Source: Hymenoscyphus infarciens (lineage: Eukaryota > Ascomycota > Leotiomycetes > Helotiales > Helotiaceae). Taken from it: 64,000 nucleotides of DNA. Below, in pieces: positions 48,201-59,100 of this stretch. The DNA lies in the NCBI GenBank assembly GCA_001414345.1, contig LLCB01000259.1, positions 19,852 to 83,851 on the forward strand. The letters run 5' to 3'. The position numbers and the translations under genes were made by a program. Within the stretch, counting starts at the first letter, position 1, and each line of letters starts with the position of its first letter. A model generated the notes under the pieces. That model did no database searches and was not told the origin of the DNA. It saw nothing but the letters and a program-made list of their open reading frames with translations.

Positions 48201-49290
48201 CGTTCCTTCTCTTTCGCTCACTTCATGTCCACATCCAAGTACAACCGCCCCGTTCACCCAGTTCTAGTCCTGGCCTGGACTTGACAAAGTACGATGTCCC
48301 TTAGTGACTCCTTCCCTCCCCATACAAAGTTATCTTCCGCTCGACTACTCGTCTTGAAATGGGGCTTGAAAATCTCGCTAAGTCGCAAGGAACAAAGCCG
48401 ACGAATCCAAGGTCAAGCAAGAGCTTCGTTTCGTCCAGGAATCCAAGATAAACAAATATTGCAAGTACCAAAAGAGGAAACAAACCACCACGATTAGAAC
48501 AAGCAAGCTTGAAGCTACTTCGATGTCCACCCTCCTGATCTCGACTAAACAAAATTTTCATCCACAGGATATCTACCAGAGAGAAGCGGTTTACCTCAAA
48601 TAAAACTTTCCCTTCTCCAAGGCCCGGAGAAATTCCCGCGAGCAGGAAGCGAAAGAAATAGCTTGGGCATACGCATTCTTTATGCAAGTTTTCTATCCTC
48701 TTATTGAGCACATAGTTAAAATTGGAGGAACTGGCCGGGTCATCGAATTCAAGTCAACATAATTGAGCTTGTCTAAATGAAAAGGCTTTGAGTGCATTTG
48801 CAAAAATCCTATGTCTTTCTTGAAAATTAGTAAGAGAGTGCTTTATAAAAGATTAGGGCATTGCTCCACGCACACCTAGCGCAGTAAATATTCTGTGAGG
48901 GCGCTAAGGATAATTAGAAGTACTTCCAGACAGGATTGAGAAAGTTAAAAACCCGATTTCTTGATTGTTGCCAATCTTCTCGAATAAGACCTAGAATCTA
49001 AGAATGCTGTAGGAAATAAGCAGGGAAGACGTACTGAGAAGAGGGTAATGTCTTTGGAAAAGCACGATTGGAAATAAAATGCCGGCTTGAAGCCCAAGGA
49101 AAAACGAAAAGCCTACTGCAGAAAATAGACCGAGGAAACATTTCGATTGACAAGTTCGAGAGCGAGTGTGAGATGCAAAAAAGAACAAATGAGCTTGATC
49201 CTTAACTCCCAAGATGCTTTGCTCGATATGTTCTATCATTGTATTTTCTGATTTTGACTGGTATCGTATCATCATCTACCGCTCCCACAC
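42215..49290. other. Seven-kilobase stretch with no convincing gene
   Basis: Ordinary, unique-looking composition without general RIP signature (47,300-47,620 is more AT-rich). Frames of 60-160 codons occur on both strands, but none shows family motifs or a splice-extended body. Pyrimidine-rich tracts are marked at 45,600-46,300 and 47,740-48,240, as in fungal promoters and leaders. It could contain a long 5' leader of the Zn2Cys6 gene, unannotated non-coding RNA or very small proteins. I cannot support any of these from sequence alone. Confidence 0.45.
46699..46833 (+). other. Candidate small membrane-protein ORF (44 aa), weak
   Basis: The end of a longer open frame (from 46,349) codes for MHFPFPKLFNDPSQF, followed by one clear hydrophobic helix (about 22 residues, VLDCLLYFIPYLILYKLALY) and the basic end IIRARR. 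That shape fits a tail-anchored micropeptide. There is no homology or splice support, so chance is a fair alternative. Confidence 0.15.
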
Positions 49291-50213
49291 TCAGTTCGCA
49301 GGTAATCTCTCCACAACTGCTGCCATCTCCTCATCCGTATAGATTCTGAACCCCTTTTCCTTGGTTACGCTTGCTAGCTGGACGTTCTTTGAGTCGAGCT
49401 TCTCCTCCATTACTTGCTTCAGTGTCTTCAAAACGAGGGTCTCGGCTTCCTCGATTGTCAAAGACTATAGTCGGGTTAGCGGACTGGAAAGAACATAGGT
49501 TTGTGGAGTTTGTAGGGGTACTCCATACCTTGTGAAACTCATTTTGCAACTCAGCTTGTGCACCCTCCGAACCTGATCCGATAGCCTTTGCATCATATCT
49601 GTAAAAGGTTCCGCTGGGCTCTGCGTGATATAATTGTGGCCCATCCTCATCATAACCTGCGATCAAAAGAGCCACACCGAATGGTCTGCTCATGATGCTC
49701 TCCTCTCCATCCGCACCTTCTCCAAATCGCAATGCCAAATCGCAAATCGCCTGTGTACAGCTCTCCACTCTGAGTGGCTCGTTGAAGTGGAATGCGTGGT
49801 TTTGTGATTCGACTCGGGCGTGCTCAACCATTGAACGGGCATCTGCTTGGAGTCCGGACATGGCGCATCCAATGTGGCGGTCTATCTCGACAATCTTTTC
49901 GACGGAGGAGGTTTCCAGGAGAGTCGAGGTAACACGCTTTTCTACGCCTAGAACTACACCACCACCTGTTGCGACGCCGATTGCAGTAGAACCGAGCTTG
50001 ATTGCTTCGAGGGAGTATTCGACTTGGAAGAGACGTCCTTCTGGGGAGAAGGTGCTATATGGTTGTTAGATTCGTTGTTTATAAAAGGGCGAGAAGGAGA
50101 AGGATTTAATATGCAGGCACGTACTTGATACCCCGATCTGTAAATTGTTAATTGTGATCTTCAATGTTTGGGAGCTTCTAGTACTTGCCATATTCTGACC
50201 GAGCAATAAACAT
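49291..50213 (-). CDS. pup2: 20S proteasome subunit alpha type 5 (245 aa)
   Basis: Alpha-ring subunit of the 20S proteasome. Four exons: 50,189-50,213 (25 nt), 50,125-50,137 (13 nt), 49,529-50,054 and 49,291-49,464. Introns are 51, 70 and 64 nt. Splicing yields [30 protein letters not shown] and [19 protein letters not shown], the canonical alpha5 start. [18 protein letters not shown] is the alpha-subunit signature. The first intron must use a GC donor (ATG|GCAAGT) to encode the invariant Asp of EYDRG, and exon 2 is a 13-nt microexon. The end is [16 protein letters not shown]. Length is normal (about 245-260). Shares a 434-bp divergent promoter with the GCP2 gene. Confidence 0.95.
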
Positions 50214-50647
50214 CTTGAATGTATTGGAGTTGGGGGAGGATTGAAGGTAGAATTTAAGAGTGTGAGTTATTTCAAGATAGCTGGAGTTCTTATGCAGCTA
50301 CTAGATCTTGTGGGAAGGTTATGAAGTGATTGAACAGGTTGAATATCTGACTTGGAGGTCGTTGGTACGCCAGGCAAGCAGAGCAACGCGGAAGCTCAAG
50401 CTTCACCTGGACAGCGCTAAGACGTATCTGGCTAGACCCAGCCAGTTAAAGCGGCAGCATGGTACGAGGCTGTGTCACCTCAGGTACGAAGCCGCTTTAA
50501 TTCTGGGACGGGTCGCGACTGCCGCAACGGAACCCAACCAAAAGTCGCGTCTCCGGATTATTTACTCTATACTTCAGCAATTCCCAAAACTCCATACGGT
50601 GGTATTTTACTTCTAGGAACTCGTCAGAGCAACGGCATGTAATTGTC
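50214..50647. promoter_or_regulatory. Divergent promoter of pup2 and the GCP2 gene
   Basis: 434 bp between opposite start codons. It contains a perfect 10-bp inverted repeat, TTAAAGCGGC (50,446-50,455) and GCCGCTTTAA (50,491-50,500), with a 35-bp gap. I see no yeast-type Rpn4 box (GGTGGCAAA). Role unknown. Confidence 0.45.
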
Positions 50648-53416
50648 ATGTTTTCCTCGAGTCACAGTCGGGGCCCTTCACGAACAGAACGGAGAACTAC
50701 CACCGATAATGGCCCATCTCAACCCCGCGATTCTCAAGGCAGGAGTAGCAGAAATGAGAAACCAGACACTCGACGGCAACAATCCCCCCAGCCGGAAGCT
50801 TCCCACCGAAGGCAACAATCAGGTTCACAGCGGACGAATAGAGAGGTAGAAGAACGTCAAAAGGAGAAGGTGCGGATTACGACCAGAGAAACGGTGACAA
50901 GGAAACGAAGCCCAGAAAGAAGAACTGCTCCATCACAACCTGCAGAGAGGCAAAGACCGCCAGATTTGGCCAGGGCATATTCTGGAGACCCAAGACCGTC
51001 TAATAGAGCGGAGGCACCTCAAAGTAGATACTCTTGCAACAGTTGGGCATTCTTGGTAGGCTAATAATACTCGATTAGCAGCACCATGGCATCCAGCGGT
51101 TTCCCTGGTCCCCCATACTTCAGCACCCCTAGCTTCACGAATAACGATACCACCGCTCGCCTCATTAGCACCATTTGGATTGCAGCCCAAACCACTAGAG
51201 GAGCTTTCCTTGGAACTACAAGAAGCAGCTATTCTCGACGATTTGTTGATGGTATTTATGGGATATGAAGGCCAATATATTCGGTTTGAGAAGAAATACA
51301 ATCCCAACGAGGAAAAGGATCGACTTGCCGGGCCCAGCTTCACAATCCTACCGGGCCTGGATCAGAGTTTACAAGACTTGACATCGAAGATGTTGAAAAT
51401 GGCAACGCATTATGGTGCTATTCAAGCTTTTGTTGAGGTTCAGAGTCGAGAAGAGTTTGGCGCCGTGAACCATGCACTATGCGCCGCGATACGAAAACTC
51501 ATACATGACTACCAGGTCTTGATTGCCCAATTGGAGACACAATTTCTTACGAGTTCTTCCTTCACCCTGCATGTTCTTAATTTACACACCCTTCCTACCA
51601 GTCACATGCTATCCCAAATATTTTCTTTGGCGCGAGAAATTCTGAGACGAAACTCTTTACTGGAAGACGACCTTGAAGATTCCGATGATGGTCTTGATGA
51701 TATTGAGAACATCCTGGAGAGTCTTCGGGAGGGCGGCGATCTTGGCACGAACAATATCCCAGGAAAGAAGATTTGCAAGGGAGGCAATGTTCTCGGTCTC
51801 ATTACCAATCGCTTAGAGTCGTTGTCAGGAGATCCGGCAGCTCGATCACTTCTCACATCGCTTTTGAGAGATGCCAGTCGGCCATATATGATAATGTTGA
51901 ACGAGTGGCTGCACCATGGAAGTATCAAAGACCCACACGCTGAATTTCTGGTCAAAGAGCAGAAGAGTATAAAAAGGGAGAGGCTTGAGGAAGATTATAC
52001 TGACGAATATTGGGAGCGACGTTACACCATGCGTGACAACGACGTACCCCCACAATTACAAGGTGTCAAGGACAAAGTTCTCTTGGCTGGCAAATATTTG
52101 AACGTCGTTCGAGAGTGCGGTGGAGTGGACGTCAGTAAGGCAGTCACTGACGTACCCCAATCATTCGACGATAAACGATTCCTGGACAACGTGAACAACG
52201 CCTACGCTCACGCCAACCAGTCTCTGCTGAAGCTTCTTCTCACTACACATGCTTTGCCAGCACGGCTCAGGTCTCTCAAGCATTATTTCTTTCTTGACCG
52301 ATCCGATTTCTTCTCCTATTTTCTGGAGCTTGGTACTTCGGAGCTTTCTAAACCCGTCAAAAAGGTCAATACCAGCAAATTACAATCACTCTTGGACTTG
52401 GTATTACGGCAACCCGGTAGTGTGGCTGCACAGGATCCATTCAAGGAAGACATCAAAGTTGAAATGAATAACATCAGCTTGACGAATTCCTTGACGCGTG
52501 TAGTCAACATTTCTGGAATCGAACAGGGCGAGTCGCTCCAAACGCCTGCTTCTTCGTCCATGAGCAGTGAGCCTGATGCTTCTGCTCTTGGTTTCACATC
52601 CTTGCAATTGGACTACTCGGTGCCTTTCCCAGTATCACTTGTGATCAGTCGGAAAACTGTCTGGAGATACCAGGTCTTGTTTCGATATCTCCTTTCTCTG
52701 CGATACCTAGAACAGCAGCTAGCGTCCTGCTGGCAAGCGAACAATCGAGTCAAGAATTGGTCGCGGAGGAGTTCTGACTCGAGACTTGAAATTTGTAAAC
52801 GAAGAGTGTTTACTTTGCGTGCTCGCATGTTAGTTTTTGTACAGCAACTTCTGTATTTTTGTACCGCTGAAGTTATTGAGCCCAATTGGCAGGCATTGAT
52901 GGCAAAACTAAATGGGAAAGAGGACAGCAAAGGTGGCACTTCATATATCCGAACTGTTGATGAGCTCATGCAAGATCATGTTGATTTTCTCGATACGTGT
53001 CTGAAGGAATGCATGTTGACAAACAAGACGCTTTTGAAGGTTCGTTTTCGTTCTTGGCTTCTTCGCTAGTATTTGCTGACAGCGGAATTCAGGTACACTC
53101 AAAACTCATGCAAACTTGCACGTATTTCACCACTTATATCTCTCATCTCTCACGAGAACTGGAGAAGATTGACCCCGATTTAAGTGGTGGGGGTGATACA
53201 GCCCAAGAAGAGAAGTTTCAACGACTGCGTGATAATTTGGCCAAGTATGAAGACAACTTCAGCAAGCATCTACAGATCTTGCTGGATGCTCTCAATCACT
53301 ATGCTGCAACGGAGACGGTTGTGTTACTTGGACTTTGTGCGAGATTGAGCACGGCGAACCAGGGCACTAAGCATAGCGGTCTTAGGGTCGATGAGGATCT
53401 TGGAGCTCGGGGGTAG
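50648..53416 (+). CDS. alp4: Gamma-tubulin complex component GCP2 / Spc97 / Alp4 (886 aa)
   Basis: Core subunit of the gamma-tubulin small complex that nucleates microtubules at the spindle pole body. Exons 50,648-51,023, 51,079-53,039 and 53,093-53,416. Introns are 55 nt (GTAGAT/TTAG) and 53 nt (GTTCGT/TTCAG). Residues 1-125 are Arg/Ser/Glu-rich and low complexity. GCP_N begins with LQEAAILDDLLMVFMGYEGQ, typical of GCP2 rather than GCP3, and includes ATHYGAIQAFVEVQSREEFG and LNEWLHHGSIKDPHAEFLV. The C-terminal gamma-tubulin-binding domain has LDYSVPFPVSLVISRKTV and YQVLFRYLLSLRYLEQQL. The short last exon holds KVHSKLMQTC and ends at 53,416. GCP2 versus GCP3 was decided by eye. Confidence 0.9.
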
Positions 53417-53944
53417 ATGGGTATGATATCTGATGGGATTTAGGCCGTGTTTATGATATCCAATGACTTGATTTTGTTTCAAAAGCAGACTGAGTTTCCT
53501 AATGATACCCTTGATTTTGCATATTCAACTTTGATGGTTCGTCTAGATATGTGGGGTAGTGACTGTTTACTCCTTGTGTTCCAAGGGTACTGCTAAAGTG
53601 TGAATTGGTGTAGTAACGGGATATACCCCTTTGACCATGGAGGTACTCTGTGGAACTGAACTGCAATAAAGGCTTCGTACACGGCGAAGCTGGAAGTAGA
53701 TGCCCGATTAGGACTAGCGCCTTGTGTCACCTCACTACACCGCTAGTGCCAACCTTAGCTCTTCCCAGCTCGTAACATATATTTAGGTACATTCTCATGA
53801 GCTGGTGGGAATATATACTCTCAGCTTAGGTCTTCAAAGTTGCTGATAATAAGCGTAGCAGTGCGTGACGTCAATAGTTGACGGATTGATCGGACTTACA
53901 TTTTCCTACAAACAATTCACGCAATTCAACCTCTTTACTCCAAA
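53417..53944. other. Intergenic, 0.5 kb, no gene seen
   Basis: 3' flank of the GCP2 gene and promoter of the phosphoesterase gene, both on the plus strand. A TGACGTCA-like GTGACGTCAA lies near 53,866-53,875 (CRE-like half-sites), about 70-80 bp before the next ATG. Confidence 0.35.
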
Positions 53945-56142
53945 ATGGATACCAACGCCGCTGACGAGAATCCAACGGCGGAAGAGAGGGTCACTTATAG
54001 CAGTGGGACTACCTCTTCTCCGCCTGATCTTCGTTTACTCCACTTCAATGATGGTAAGGACCCCACTATACGATGTGTGAGTGAGATTCTGATAGGTATA
54101 GTGTATCATATCGATGCCTCTTCTTCCGAGCCTGTAGGCGGAATTGCAAGGTTCAAGACTTTGTGCAATGAGTATCGCGACAATGAGAGGTTTAAGGGGC
54201 AACCTGAGCTGGTGACATTTTTTTCGGGGGATGCTTTTAATCCTAGTTTGGAGAGTAGTGTTACTAAAGGTATTTGATTCCAAATGGGGAGTTTGAAGGG
54301 TTTACTAAGAGAGGGTTTGTGCAGGTAGTCATATGGTGCCGGTTTTGAATACTATTGGAACGGATGTTGCTTGTGTGGGGGTAAGATATTTATGAAGTTT
54401 GGAGAGTGCATGTTGCTGACGCTATGAAACTTTTAGAATCATGATTTGGATTTTGGGGTTAGGCAATTTAGGCATCTGGCTAAACAGTGTTCATTTCCAT
54501 GGCTGCTTGCAAATGTTACTGGTAATTCATTCTTCCAAAAATTACATTATTGGATGAATCTAACTTGCCTCTTTTAAACACAGACCCCGCTCTTGGAGAC
54601 GATGTTCCATTAGGCAACGCCAAAAAAACAATCATGCTCACCTCATCCAACGGTATCAAAATCGGTGTCATCGGCCTAGTCGAACGCGAATGGCTGGATA
54701 CGATTAACTCACTCCCCCCAGATTTGGTTTACAAATCTGCATCTCAAGTCGCAAAAGAACTCATTCCTGGGCTTCGAGCTGATGGAGCTGAGATCATTGT
54801 TGCTGTCAGCCATCAGAGAGAACCAAATGATGATAAGCTTGCTGAGAAAACAGACGGCTTGATTGATATCATCCTGGGTGGTCATGATCACTATTACAAA
54901 CATAGTAGCATTAATGGAACCCACGTCCTGAGATCGGGAAGTGATTTCAAGCAGTTGAGTTACATCGAAGCACGACGGCAAAACGACGGAAGTGGGAAAT
55001 GGGATTTCCACATCATACGGAGAGATATTATGTCAACCATTCTCGAGGATCCTCCAACGCTGCAGCTTACGGAGAAACTTACAACCTCCCTCAAAGCAAA
55101 GTTAGGAAAACCGTTAGGATACACTGTCTCACCACTCGATGCACGCTTCACAACCGTCCGAATGAAGGAATCCAACATGGGGAATTTCATCTGCGATTTG
55201 ATGAGGAGTCATTATGCGGGCGATTGCTGTATCATGGCCGCTGGAACGATACGTGGGGATCAGATATATCCCCCTGGTCTACTTAAAGTTCGGGATATCA
55301 TGAATTGTTTTCCCTTTGAGGATCCTTGTGTTGTTCTCAAGGTTTCTGGTCAAGCTATCCTTGAAGCTTTGGAGAACTCAGTATCTCTTTATCCTGCTCT
55401 AGAAGGAAGGTTCCCTCAAGTTTCTAATATCATTTTTGAGTTTGATCCTAGCAAGCCGCCTAACTCACGTGTCAACTTCGTTGAGATTGGTGGGAAGCCG
55501 CTGGAGCACGAGAGGTTGTATGTTCTGGTGACGAGAGGATATATGGGGAGAGGGAAGGATGGGTTTGACTCTCTCCTTGTTAAGTCCGAAGGTGGACAAG
55601 CAGAAGAAATCGTCTCGGAAGAAAACGGGATTCTTATTAGTATGATGATCCGACAATATTTCATGAGTCTTAAAACTCTGGGGAAATGGAAGATGATGGG
55701 GAAAGCATTCTCTAAGCACTGGGATGGAGTGCAACAGTCTATGGAGGAGGTACACCCAGTCGTGGAGCCACGAAGTCCGACGGTGGAAAGCCCAGAGAAA
55801 CCAAAAGCTCCAGAATCCAATGTTCCCAGTGTGGAAGAAACCCTCGAGGAATCTGAAGACGAAACTCTAGCTGGCGAATCGAGACCTGCTGGGGAGCTGG
55901 TGAGCTTGGAAAATCGGGAACGGGAGATGCATCTTGCGAGGAAGGTTATGAGGAAGTGGTGGCGGTTGGCTGGACTGGCTGGGCAACCTAGTTGCTGCGA
56001 TAGTATGGATGTTGAGGAGTTCAAGGTCGATTGGACAAAGGTATGTACACATTCGCTAGAGTTGACTGCGGTTTACTGATGTGAAAAATAGGCTATTGCT
56101 CCGAGATTGGAAGGGAGGATTAAGATTGTTTCTAGCGCGTAG
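53945..56142 (+). CDS. 5'-nucleotidase/UshA-type metallophosphoesterase (641 aa)
   Basis: Two-metal phosphoesterase with a C-terminal nucleotidase domain; the substrate is probably a nucleotide or a small phosphate ester. Six exons: 53,945-54,053; 54,102-54,269; 54,325-54,380; 54,437-54,521; 54,584-56,040; 56,092-56,142. Introns are 48, 55, 56, 62 and 51 nt, all in frame. Metal-site motifs in order: LLHFNDVYHID (31-41), FFSGDAFNPS (about 80-89), GNHDLDFG (111-118), a VSHQREPND loop and GGHDHYY (238-244). The 5_nucleotid_C domain has MKESNMGNFICDLMR, CIMAAGTIRGD and NCFPFEDPCVVLKVSGQ. No signal peptide is visible, so it is likely intracellular. A charged Pro/Glu linker (about 510-570) separates a helical tail. 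The last exon encodes only 16 residues (AIAPRLEGRIKIVSSA). Confidence 0.92.
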
Positions 56143-56234
56143 ATAGTTTAAAAATTTGGTGAGGAGGGTGGCTTTGAATAGAGTAATTCAATATGATTTG
56201 CACATTTGTGGTTGAGTTTGGCTATGGGCACTCT

Positions 56235-57600
56235 CAACCGAGTGGAAATCAGCATATTTTCCACCGAGGTAACTCGTTATCTGGTAGCTACTCATTTGAT
56301 GGTTTACTCGCCACTCACTTTGGCCCCCAATATTTTACTTACTCGCTATCTATCTCTACCCAGCCACGAGCAGTGCCGTAGCTTCAGGCTCCTATCGCCT
56401 AAGCAACAGCGATCAGACCCCAGAAAGTCCCTGATGTGATTGCTGCTTCAGGGGACAACACGCTGAAGCTTGTTGTTATGGGGATCCCCCGCGATGTGCA
56501 CGTCCTACTTTAAAAAACGTGATTTTCTAGGAACATAAAAAAAGGTTATAAACACCTCTTTTATAACTAACCCTCTTATATTACTCTATAACCACGCCTC
56601 TAGGGCTTAAACTCTACAAGTTGTTTTAGCTTTAGTAGGTTCTAACTAAGTATATCTATATATATCTATATATAGAGACCTAGTTAAAGAAAATTATTAA
56701 GAGAGGCAAAACCGCGATTTTATAAGACTTAGACTTGGCCGCGTGCTAAGACCTCTACTAAGACCTCTGTTTATAGCCTTTTAAAAAATCACCCTTTTAC
56801 TCCTCTTAAGACTATTAAAGAATAACGCTTCTAGAGTATATAAAAAGTATATAAAGCTACTAAGAAAGTACTTAAGTTTAAGTGCCTTATAGGGTTTAAG
56901 CCCTAAAGGCGTGGTTGTAGAGTAATATAAGAGGGTTAGTTATAAAAGAGGTGTTCGCAACCTTTTTTTGATAGAGCGGATTAGTTAAAGCAGGACGTGC
57001 ACATCGCTGTACACGTCACTATTTTTGGCCCCCAATATTTTGCTAGCTCACTCGCTATTTGCTAGCTTACTAGATGACAGATGGCTTACTCTAATTCAAA
57101 CTCTCTAGTAAGCCTTCAGCATCACGTAAGCTAACCGAGTTTTGGGGGCTAAAGTTGTGTTTGCGAGTAAGCTGGTAAATAGCGAGTAAGCCACGAGTAA
57201 GCCAAGTGTCAATTTGGCAGCCAAAAACAGGTTTGCGAGATAAATCAAGTCATGAGTAAACTGTCCATTGGCAAGTGAGCTACAAAAAGCGATTCGCGAG
57301 TAAGCCACTAGTTACCGAGTAAGCTGATGAATTTTAGTGCCAGGAACGAGAGTTGCAAGTAAGCTATCAATTGTCAAGTAAGCTAGTGTGAGTAAGCCAT
57401 GAATTGTCGACTAAGCTACTAAATAAAGTAGCGAGTAAGCTATCAATTAACGAGTAAGCCAACATAATTTTTGGCCCCCAAATACAGTGCCGAGTAAGCT
57501 ACTAACACTTGGGGGCCAAAAAGTGACTCGTGAGTAAACTATCAATTGTCGAGTAAGCCAAACAACTTTCCGAAAAACCAAGTAATCTACCAATCGTCCA
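56235..57600. repeat. GAGTAAGC modular repeat array, locus 2, interrupted by an inverted-repeat element
   Basis: Ten exact GAGTAAGC copies on the plus strand, at 57,165, 57,184, 57,195, 57,298, 57,317, 57,390, 57,433, 57,452, 57,492 and 57,551, with many one-base variants. Units pair as GAGTAAGCTAnCAATTGnCGAGTAAGC and alternate with GGGGGCCAAA-type boxes (57,141; 57,468; 57,510). The left part (56,240-56,360) carries the motif inverted, as GTTTACTCGCC and CTTACTCGC. Near-identical TTGGCCCCCAATATTTT boxes lie at 56,320 and 57,025, flanking the inserted element. No coding frame seen. Confidence 0.8.
56491..57007. mobile_element. MITE-like element with about 115-120-bp terminal inverted repeats
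   Basis: 517 bp bounded by GCGATGTGCACGTCCT and its inverse. The left arm (56,491-56,612) pairs with the right arm (56,893-57,007). The best-matching part is AACACCTCTTTTATAACTAA in the left arm and its inverse in the right arm. The interior is AT-rich with no transposase frame, as in non-autonomous DNA transposons. No clear target-site duplication is visible. It interrupts the GAGTAAGC array. Partial CA depletion suggests exposure to RIP. Confidence 0.75.
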
Positions 57601-57893
57601 GAATGTTACAACGAATGTGGGGGAAATGCATATATGTATGCCCGAAAGATGGTTACCATAAGCATTTGATTGATACAGCTCAGGTGGTCGTTGTTCCTTG
57701 CAGATGGCTTTTCCGCTTCTACTATATCCCTCGTGATTTCTGTGATGGTGGTTGAAGACATTTTTTTATTTAGTTGTTATTACGTATGTGATTAGATGCT
57801 CATCAGTCCAGGGATAGGAAAATCTACATTTATATTATCATTATCATGTTCCCACTACCCACCGATAACTCGTTTGTTTCCCGCTGCATTTAC

Positions 57894-59100
57894 CTAGCAA
57901 AATGAGATGAGAACAAGATTCAATAGTCCTACAGATTTCCATAAATATTCCAAGAAAGCCATCCCACCAAGAGCTATGAACACAATGGATTGATCCTCGT
58001 AAAAGCGGAGGAGTTGGCTGTTAGTGAAAGGCGTAGACGTCGATACACTCGCTCGGCTGGTTTGTTGAGCCGTACGAACCAAGGTTGAGTTCGAGAGGGC
58101 GGTCGCGGGAGCGAGGGTAGTACTCGTGGTTGGGCTGTCCGTGACTGTTGCGTTTGAGAAACAACAGGGTAGTTTGGAAGTTGTAGAGAGTTCAGGCATT
58201 GGATTCGATAGTAAAGGTTTTGGTGAGGAGCTTGCCGTTGAAATGAAGAATGTAATCATGGAAAGGGAGGGGGGGGGTCTGTAGATACTGTGATTCTTAG
58301 AGAAGCGCTTGCTTTATTGAACCTTTAGAGGTTAAAATTGAGAAGGTGGTTGAGGGAGCGGGGGTATTACTCTTTTGTGGGCTGCTCGTTTAGATGATGG
58401 TGGTGGATTGAGAGATGTTGCAGAGGCAAGTTAGCATATGACTTCCTCGCTAAACCAGGAGACGAGACCAGAAAGTGGCTTCCGACCACTAAGAATAAAA
58501 CTTTAAAACATAAACAAAGGTTACTCACACACTCCCCCCTGACATCAAAATCGAAAAATATGCAGAACACCATGCTTTTCGTCAGTATTTCTTTCTCATT
58601 CTCCACTTGTTGAAAAACCAAAGAACATAAAAGCCAATCCGGTAAAGCAAAAGCATCAAGCTATCAACCTCCAAATTAGCCGCTAAAAATCAGGAAGGTG
58701 TGTAGACACACATTAATTTTCCAATTTTGCCACATACTCAGCCAAAACACCTCTCCCTCCGGCTTATAAGACACGTAACTCGGGGACATCGCCAATTTCC
58801 ACTCGAAACTCCCCGTATTCGGTACATCCAACCCTAAGCCTCCACACTTCGAATTAATGAGCCAACCTAAACATAATTCCCCAGTCTCTTGCTCCTGCGC
58901 CGTTGACATTGATGTTTACCAATGAGCCAGCGGGAACGTTCCGTTCGAGGGTGTAAGTCGAACCAGCAGTAAAAACTTCTCCCACGGAAGGACGAAGGAA
59001 AGAATTATCGCCTGCGTCAGGGAAGACGTGTGTTGCGGTGGAAGTAGTGATGGATTTCCCGCTGCTATATACTGTCACGGGAGGGGCGAGACTGGTGTGG
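57894..59100 (-). pseudogene. Decayed secreted cell-wall-type protein (Kre9/KNH-like domain, Ser/Thr-rich, C-terminal hydrophobic segment), 5' end lost
   Basis: The minus-strand frame from about 59,100 begins without a Met or signal peptide, right at the RIP block, and reads LRPSVGEVFTAGSTYTLERN, like the first strand of Kre9/KNH-type GPI proteins. After MFRLAH* the frame shifts by one to INSKCGGLGLDVPNTGSFEW and then SYKPEGEVFWLSM, which continue the same domain. Between 58,680 and 58,260 possible exons (SAYFSILMSGG) are unclear. The last frame (57,894-58,259) is Ser/Thr-rich (SPTTSTTLAPATALSNSTLV) and ends in a hydrophobic tail, as GPI precursors do. The frameshift and missing start argue for a pseudogene. 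Confidence 0.45.

Noticed and set aside
55416..56024. 202-codon minus-strand frame opposite the phosphoesterase gene
   Set aside because: Antisense shadow; the plus strand carries the conserved nucleotidase domain.
57165..57558. GAGTAAGC copies as a CRISPR-like array
   Set aside because: The genome is eukaryotic, the repeat is only 8-10 bp, the spacing is irregular, and there are no cas genes.
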